A DNA stretch of 64,000 nucleotides from Rhizophagus clarus (taxonomy: Eukaryota; Glomeromycota; Glomeromycetes; Glomerales; Glomeraceae): the NCBI GenBank assembly GCA_015698045.1, contig BLAL01000278.1:372001-436000 (forward strand), read 5' to 3'. Shown here piece by piece: positions 58,390 to 64,000 of this stretch (positions are counted from its first letter, which is position 1; each line of letters starts with the position of its first letter). Below the pieces are notes generated by a model. That model did no database searches. It was not told the DNA's origin and saw only the letters and a list, made by a program, of their open reading frames with translations. A program made the position numbers and the translations under genes.

Positions 58390-60156
58390 TTAACAAATAT
58401 TTAAAGAAGAATGTTTTCGATCTTCTACAGATATACCAATAGGACCAATAAAAGAAACCTTAAATAAATCTTGAACATATAAAAGAATTTCCCTTTTTAA
58501 AGTATAACTATACTTATTAAGGGCCAGTTGTTTTAAAGAACCAAATTTATAATAATAATCAACAATGTGTTCAATACCTTTTGAATCAACAAGACCACTA
58601 CCTAATAATTGTAATATTTCTAAATTTATTTTACAATTTCCCATAACCCAACTTAATATATTATTAAAATTATCATAACCAATAAGAATAGTTAAATCTG
58701 ATAAAGAAGGAGGTAAATTAATAGTGGTATTAATCCAAAATTCCTCATTAGTTGATAAATCTTTTATTGCAGTTATAAATAATTTTTTTAAATTATTTAA
58801 TAATTTTAAAGTATCATACCATTGAATTATAACATTTTGAGTAATAAAAATTTCCAAATAAAATAAATTTTGACAAAATAAACCAATAGATTTTACCAAT
58901 ATAGGATCCACTCTTGCACGATGTCTTGAATGACTATCAACAATTCTATTAACATTTTGATTTATAATCAATTCTTTTAAACTTTCACAAGAATTTTTAA
59001 AGATAGATATTAAAGGATCCGTACTACCTAAATTATTTCTCTTAAATTCAAATCTTAATAATTTTTTAAAATTTAAATTTAAAGAAATTACTTTATCAAA
59101 AAAAGTATTACCATAACATTCAATAAATTTCAAAATTTCCAAATTCAAACATTTTGATATAATTTTCGTAATAATCTTATCATTTAAATAACATTCAAAT
59201 AATTCCAAAAATGTTAAAGATTGAATTTGAGTTCCAATAGATGAAAATAATTTTCCTAAATTTTCATATCTTCCTCTTAAAATAATTTTCTTTAATCCAA
59301 GTTGAGAATTGATTAAATCTTCAATAATAATTTGATTATTTGACTTATTATTATTATTATTATTATTATTAATGAATTTATTATCATCATTATTTACATT
59401 GATTAAATTGGAATAAGTAGAAGAACTACTAGTAGCAGTAGTTTTTATATCTGATTTTGTCATCCTATTACAAAAATTGATTTCCAAACTTTTAATTTCC
59501 TTACAATAATTTTTTAATAAATTCATATTTTCCAAATCATCAATACCACCATATTCTAATTTTTTTATTTGTGATAAACAAAATTTTGAATTTGAAATAC
59601 TTAATATAGATTTAATATCATTATGAAAATTAATAAATTCACCATTAATTACATCTTGAATATGTTGAATATCTAATATAAGATGTTTTATAACAGGAGT
59701 AGAAGAAATAATTAATTTAAATAATTCGATAGTGAATAATCTTTTCGTGTTTATACCATACTTATAATTAAACATATTTTGTTTTTGTTTAAGAATAATT
59801 TGTTTCTCATAAATTTCTTTAAATAATTCAAATACTGAATTATAAATTGATTCATAATTTAAATAACGAATAAATGAAGGATAATATAATTTTGGATCAG
59901 GTAAATCAAAAATTTCAGGATTAACATCGGCTTGAATTAATAATCCTTTTGAATTTTGCGAAAGGCAAGAAATAAGAGTACGAATAAGTTTAGGTGAAGG
60001 ATTTGTAAGAAATTTAAATGGACGTTCATATAATATTGAAGAAGCCGTTGAACACCAAAATCTATTTACTAAAACGCAAGAATGAAGAGTTTTTTTATCA
60101 TCCTTAAAATGATAAAGAATTTGTTCCAATGATTCTCTTGGCAATAAAATTGCCAT
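58390..60156 (-). CDS. F-box protein with leucine-rich-like repeats
   Basis: 588 residues from the ATG at 60156; an ATG 51 bp further up lies in a T/A-run leader and is unlikely. The N-terminal F-box reads LPRESLEQILYHFKDDKKTL then SCVLVNRFWCSTASSILYER, the form used to bind Skp1 in SCF ubiquitin ligases. The rest has irregular LRR-like strands (LTFLELFECYLNDKIITKII, LNLEILKFIECYGN, LKELIINQNV), which would recruit substrates. A poly-Asn run (residues about 265-275) sits in a loop with Ser/Thr residues. F-box genes of this form are numerous in Rhizophagus. The target is unknown. Confidence 0.85.
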   Translation of the reverse strand: MAILLPRESLEQILYHFKDDKKTLHSCVLVNRFWCSTASSILYERPFKFLTNPSPKLIRTLISCLSQNSKGLLIQADVNPEIFDLPDPKLYYPSFIRYLNYESIYNSVFELFKEIYEKQIILKQKQNMFNYKYGINTKRLFTIELFKLIISSTPVIKHLILDIQHIQDVINGEFINFHNDIKSILSISNSKFCLSQIKKLEYGGIDDLENMNLLKNYCKEIKSLEINFCNRMTKSDIKTTATSSSSTYSNLINVNNDDNKFINNNNNNNNKSNNQIIIEDLINSQLGLKKIILRGRYENLGKLFSSIGTQIQSLTFLELFECYLNDKIITKIISKCLNLEILKFIECYGNTFFDKVISLNLNFKKLLRFEFKRNNLGSTDPLISIFKNSCESLKELIINQNVNRIVDSHSRHRARVDPILVKSIGLFCQNLFYLEIFITQNVIIQWYDTLKLLNNLKKLFITAIKDLSTNEEFWINTTINLPPSLSDLTILIGYDNFNNILSWVMGNCKINLEILQLLGSGLVDSKGIEHIVDYYYKFGSLKQLALNKYSYTLKREILLYVQDLFKVSFIGPIGISVEDRKHSSLNIC

Positions 60157-60209
60157 TATAAAGGATTTATAATAGGGGAAGAATTGTTTTTTTTTTAAAA
60201 AAAACATGC

Positions 60210-61411
60210 GGTCGGAGTTTTAACGTATTTTTATGATTGCAAATCATCCATATATGGTTAGTTAATTAAAAATTATTCTTAAGCGGTCAAGCCAATGATG
60301 ATTGATCAAGGCGTTGAATTACAAATTCATGAGGTAATGAATGTCCAGTAAAATATCCGATTGTTTGATCACCTGATATGATGGAATATGATGAAATAAT
60401 TAACAATTTTTAAAACGGATAACTAACTCACTTTTAGGTTAATATAAAACTTGATTAGTAAAATAGAAAAAGTTAATTACTATATATAACAAACAAAGTC
60501 ATTAACTAAAGCAGTAAGATATTATTTTTAAAAATTCATATTTCTTCGTTTAGCATAAAAAAAAATTTACGGATACAGTCAGACACCGATACAACGACAT
60601 GTCAGGATCGGCCATGTGAAAATCTTTGAAAAATATCGCTATATCAAAAATCCTCTCCTGTAGTGGGAAAGTAAATTTTTGATGTATCCTATATTAAGGC
60701 ATCCCTATAAGCAGTGATGTGCACTTGGAAGATTGGAAGCACCTTGGAAGCACTTTTGGAAGGTTTGGAAGCATAATTCCCTAATAAATTCATTTGGATT
60801 GAACGTTTCCAATCGAATTTTATATCATTGGAAGCATAAAATGCCTATAAATAATGTTGATCCATGAAGGAATTAATAATTCGCCATTTCGGTTTGTTTG
60901 GGTTTGACGATCATGTAGCAGATTTGCAATTTACGACGATAAAATTTTTTATTATGTATCGAGGAGACGTAGAACAACATATCGGGAAAAAAAACCGTCT
61001 AGTATATTTTTAAAGAATCTACCAAAAGGGAAGAGAATATAGACATGACAGTTATTATGCATAAAGCTTCGGATAATAATATATTATAAAGTTTGACATT
61101 TCTTATATCGTGCTTATGAATAATAGACAAACGTCCGGAAAAAACATTAATTATATTAAATTAATTTCCACTTTCCACGATTTCATTCTGTGTGTAACAA
61201 GTTACAAATTTAACAAAAAAATAAATGGATAATAACAAAAATCTTACCATTTTTCTACCATGTATTGTGATTTATGAGTCAATAGGTTCATCCTTCTGAG
61301 CCTAACTTAATCTAGACGGGAAAATTCTTTAACCAATTCGTCATACAAACATCATCATCGACATATATAAAGTTACGATTTACAATTTTTTTTTTTTTTG
61401 TGATTAAAAAA
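60210..61411. other. Divergent intergenic region with transposon fragments
   Basis: Lies between two F-box genes that point away from each other. 60574-60600 (TACAGTCAGACACCGATACA, then ACGACATG) resembles the ends of pogo/Tigger elements. 60712-60850 begins GCAGTGATGTGCACTTGGAA and repeats TTGGAAGCA words, as in hAT-type MITEs; no matching far end was found. Confidence 0.45.
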
Positions 61412-62887
61412 ATGAGACTTAATGAAGACGTACTCGTTTTAATTTTGGAAGAATTACGATATGATAAAAAAACTCTTTATTCATGTCTTCTAGTTAATAG
61501 AACATGGTGTGAAAAGACTGTATCTATTTTATGGAGATTTTTAGGACGATATAATTCAATTGATAACGTAAATTCAATGAATATATTATTTAATGTAATA
61601 ATTAAACATTTATCGAAAGAATCAAAGGATCTTTTGAAGAATCAAGGGATTGAACTTTTTAAAGAGACGGATCAAAAAAAACTTTTATTTGATTATATTA
61701 ATTTTTGGAAATGTTTAGATTTACAATTATTGGAAAGGATGTTATCACATATAAAAAATGTTGAAGAAATTAAAATACCAATTATAAGAAATGAAATTTT
61801 AAAATTATTTATTAATGAGAATAAGAAATTTATATCTCTTACTATCCCTGAAAATCTTAATTGTCAATTACATCGTATTTCAGGGGTCGAACATTGTTTT
61901 TCAAATCTTGAAACTCTTTATTGTAATGATAATACCGATCAAAATATTTTGGAAGAATTATCTAAAATAATTAAATCAACTAAAAAATTTATATTTTATA
62001 TTAAACAACACAATAATAATTTTGGAGTTATAACATTAATAGAATCTCAAAAAGGTTTAAACGACGTTCGTTTTATTTATGTAAAATATAATTCAAGTAT
62101 AAGGAACGTACCATTTTTTAAAGCACTTGAAGAATCATTAATTAAACATATAGATACAATTCAACATTTAAGAATATATTGGAAACCTATTACAAAAATC
62201 CTTTCATATCTTGTAAATTTATTAAGTCTAGAAATATATTCATCTAATCCATATTATAATACAAATTGGAATCATTTAGAAAATTTATCTTTACCAGTAT
62301 TAAAAATTCTAAAAGTTCAAAGAGTTCCATCAAATATTTTAACAAGTTTAATTGAAAATACTAAAGGTTATATTACAGAAATTAGTATTGTAGTTGATGA
62401 TAAAAGTCTTATAAGAGCGATTTATCAAAATTGTAAAAATCTTCGATATCTTAAATTATCTTTACTTAATAGGAATATTTTAGAATTGGAAAATTTATTA
62501 ATTAATTGTAAATTTTTAAATGGTTTGGTTATTGATGGTTATATGTTTAAATGGAGTGAATTATTTGAAATTTTATATAAATCTTCCCCTGCAGGTTTAT
62601 TTAAATTTAAATTTTTTTTTTATTATACTAGAACCCCTGAATTAGAATCTTTAAAATTATTTTTTGATAATTGGAATAAAAGAATTCCTATGCATCCTAT
62701 GTTATTACGAACTATACAAATGAATCAATATGTAGATGTGGTTCAATATTTTGATTTGATAGAAAAATATAAAACGAAAGGAATAGTTAAAGATTATTAT
62801 AATGATTTGTATGAAAATGATTTTGAAGATTTTGAATGGATTCAAAAAAAAAGAAAATTCATACTTGTACAAAATTTTGTAGATTAA
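61412..62887 (+). CDS. F-box-like protein
   Basis: 491 residues from the first ATG (MRLNEDVLVLILEELRYDKK). The F-box continues TLYSCLLVNRTWCEKTVSIL, the pattern of many Rhizophagus F-box proteins. The remainder shows weak LRR-like segments (LVNLLSLEIYSSNPYYN, LPVLKILKVQRVPSNI, CKNLRYLKLSLLNRN). No intron. Probably an SCF substrate receptor; target unknown. It is divergently oriented to the F-box gene at 58.4-60.2 kb but not a close copy of it. Confidence 0.85.
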   Translation: MRLNEDVLVLILEELRYDKKTLYSCLLVNRTWCEKTVSILWRFLGRYNSIDNVNSMNILFNVIIKHLSKESKDLLKNQGIELFKETDQKKLLFDYINFWKCLDLQLLERMLSHIKNVEEIKIPIIRNEILKLFINENKKFISLTIPENLNCQLHRISGVEHCFSNLETLYCNDNTDQNILEELSKIIKSTKKFIFYIKQHNNNFGVITLIESQKGLNDVRFIYVKYNSSIRNVPFFKALEESLIKHIDTIQHLRIYWKPITKILSYLVNLLSLEIYSSNPYYNTNWNHLENLSLPVLKILKVQRVPSNILTSLIENTKGYITEISIVVDDKSLIRAIYQNCKNLRYLKLSLLNRNILELENLLINCKFLNGLVIDGYMFKWSELFEILYKSSPAGLFKFKFFFYYTRTPELESLKLFFDNWNKRIPMHPMLLRTIQMNQYVDVVQYFDLIEKYKTKGIVKDYYNDLYENDFEDFEWIQKKRKFILVQNFVD

Positions 62888-63049
62888 AAATTTTTCACCC
62901 TATATTCTATTTTGATACAATTAATCTTTAAAATTTTTCTAATGTTTTCTTTTATTATATACTGCAATATATTCCATTCTAAAATAAAATCTTGTTGACA
63001 TTAAAATGAAGATAATGTTAAAAATGTAGATTTAATATAATTTTATTTT

Positions 63050-63865
63050 TCAGAAGAAATTGTAAGATTGTTTATTATCTTGTCCTATGGAACTGTAAGA
63101 TTGTCGTCCTTGTTGATTGATAGGGACATGGACATAAGATTGTCGTTGACGTCGTCTAAAGGGATCAGATGATTGTTCTTCGATTATTGAGGTACAAACC
63201 ATGCAACAGAAAAAAGCGACAAAAATTATAAATAATGGAATGAAAATATAGGATAACGGTATAATCGGCCAAGTCCAAGGGATTCTTTCTTGAATTTCAA
63301 TTCTATAAACCGTATCTCCAAAGGTTTTTTGAGTTTTAATAATATAATTATTTCTAGATGTTAAATCAGCGAAATTAAAAAAATACCCAGGCGAACCAAC
63401 CGTTGGAACATCCCAAGAGATAACAAATTGGCTTGAAATATCATCATCCATGGTAAAAGTAACAAAACCCATTATTCCACCAAAAAAATGACTTGTAACA
63501 CTAGATATAGCTTCAGATTCACCATTTAGAATAGAGTGTGGCTCGCAATTTACATCAATAATGCGTTCATAATCATCCGTCGTTATCCAACGACCATCTT
63601 CAAGGTCGACAGTTTCCAAAGTCAAGTTGTAACCACTGTTATTAATGAGAATAATTGATGCACATCGTGAATGATATTCGGTAGCAACTCGATGCGCTAA
63701 GAGAGGGCAACAAATTAAACTTGACCCGTTTGGACAAAAGAATTCGTTATCTTGTCCCTTAATAATATCATATCCAATATTTTCATTTGTATCATATGGT
63801 GCGGAATAAACGAAATTTAATAGAATAATAATATTGATAAAGATAAAGAATAATTTATAAGCCAT
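63050..63865 (-). CDS. Single-pass surface protein with signal peptide
   Basis: 271 residues. A signal peptide covers residues 1-21 (cleavage probably after VYSA). The ectodomain to about residue 198 has Cys pairs (FFCPNGSSLICCP) and Asn glycosylation sites, with a beta-rich part: SIILINNSGYNLTLETVDLE, GRWITTDD, FGGIMGFVTFTMDD, FVISWDVPTVGSPGYFFNF. That layout recalls small beta-sandwich lipid-binding folds of the actinoporin/aegerolysin sort; this is by eye only. A membrane span lies at about residues 203-226 (FIPLFIIFVAFFCCMVC). The tail is basic then Gln/Ser/Tyr-rich. Likely a plasma-membrane protein of unknown role. Confidence 0.75.
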   Translation of the reverse strand: MAYKLFFIFINIIILLNFVYSAPYDTNENIGYDIIKGQDNEFFCPNGSSLICCPLLAHRVATEYHSRCASIILINNSGYNLTLETVDLEDGRWITTDDYERIIDVNCEPHSILNGESEAISSVTSHFFGGIMGFVTFTMDDDISSQFVISWDVPTVGSPGYFFNFADLTSRNNYIIKTQKTFGDTVYRIEIQERIPWTWPIIPLSYIFIPLFIIFVAFFCCMVCTSIIEEQSSDPFRRRQRQSYVHVPINQQGRQSYSSIGQDNKQSYNFF

Positions 63866-64000
63866 TATTATATATACAGTACATATATTTTTCGGAACGA
63901 CTTAATTTTAAATAATGAGGAGTTAATTTAATTTTGGCTTATATATATATTTTCGGATTATTCAAAATCCCGAAACCCTCTAATTATCGCACAAGCAACA

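Overview
The window looks like nuclear DNA of an arbuscular mycorrhizal fungus of the Glomeromycotina, most like Rhizophagus. This is an inference from very high A+T, poly(T)/poly(A) tracts, short GT-AG introns, F-box and ion-channel genes, many tiny inverted-repeat elements, and decayed members of gene families I associate with that group. No database was searched.

Layout. 0-5.7 kb is repeat-rich: a tandem array, a GC-rich hairpin, an unidentified two-ORF unit of higher GC ending in a TAAA tail, and pyrimidine minisatellites. 6.0-6.4 kb holds a retropepsin fragment. 8.6-11.2 kb carries two tiny genes for peptides ending in a CaaX prenylation box; a third copy lies inverted near 30.2 kb and a decayed fourth near 24.3 kb. 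11.8-16.8 kb is a ten-exon ion-transport-domain gene (1424 residues as modelled). 17.9-21.2 kb has hAT-like MITEs nested in other small elements, three of them with exact 8-bp target duplications. 22.9-28.7 kb is a graveyard of decayed genes, ending with a frameshifted MYND-finger/Rho-like GTPase fusion.

31.3-32.8 kb encodes an FAD-dependent monooxygenase. 33.7-37.6 kb has a Q-rich gene and its dead paralogue. 38.7-41.9 kb is a MULE DNA transposon with long terminal inverted repeats and one nonsense codon. 42.8-44.1 kb is fructose-1,6-bisphosphatase (337 aa). 46.0 kb encodes a telobox-type Myb protein, 47.5-51.7 kb a 13-exon WDR48/Duf1-like deubiquitinase cofactor (1106 aa), and 52.4-53.9 kb a membrane protein with a dead copy at 55.9 kb. 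A 136-bp satellite follows, then two F-box genes and a single-pass surface protein.

The genes do not form one pathway. Gluconeogenesis, ubiquitin control (WDR48, F-box), signalling at membranes (channel, surface protein) and chromatin (telobox Myb) are represented independently. The most novel signal is the CaaX micro-peptide family: three intact copies share the same 14-residue tail, ending in CSIM, and a similar promoter. They resemble fungal lipopeptide pheromone precursors in form only. Exon joins quoted for the multi-exon genes were checked by hand for GT-AG ends and reading phase.
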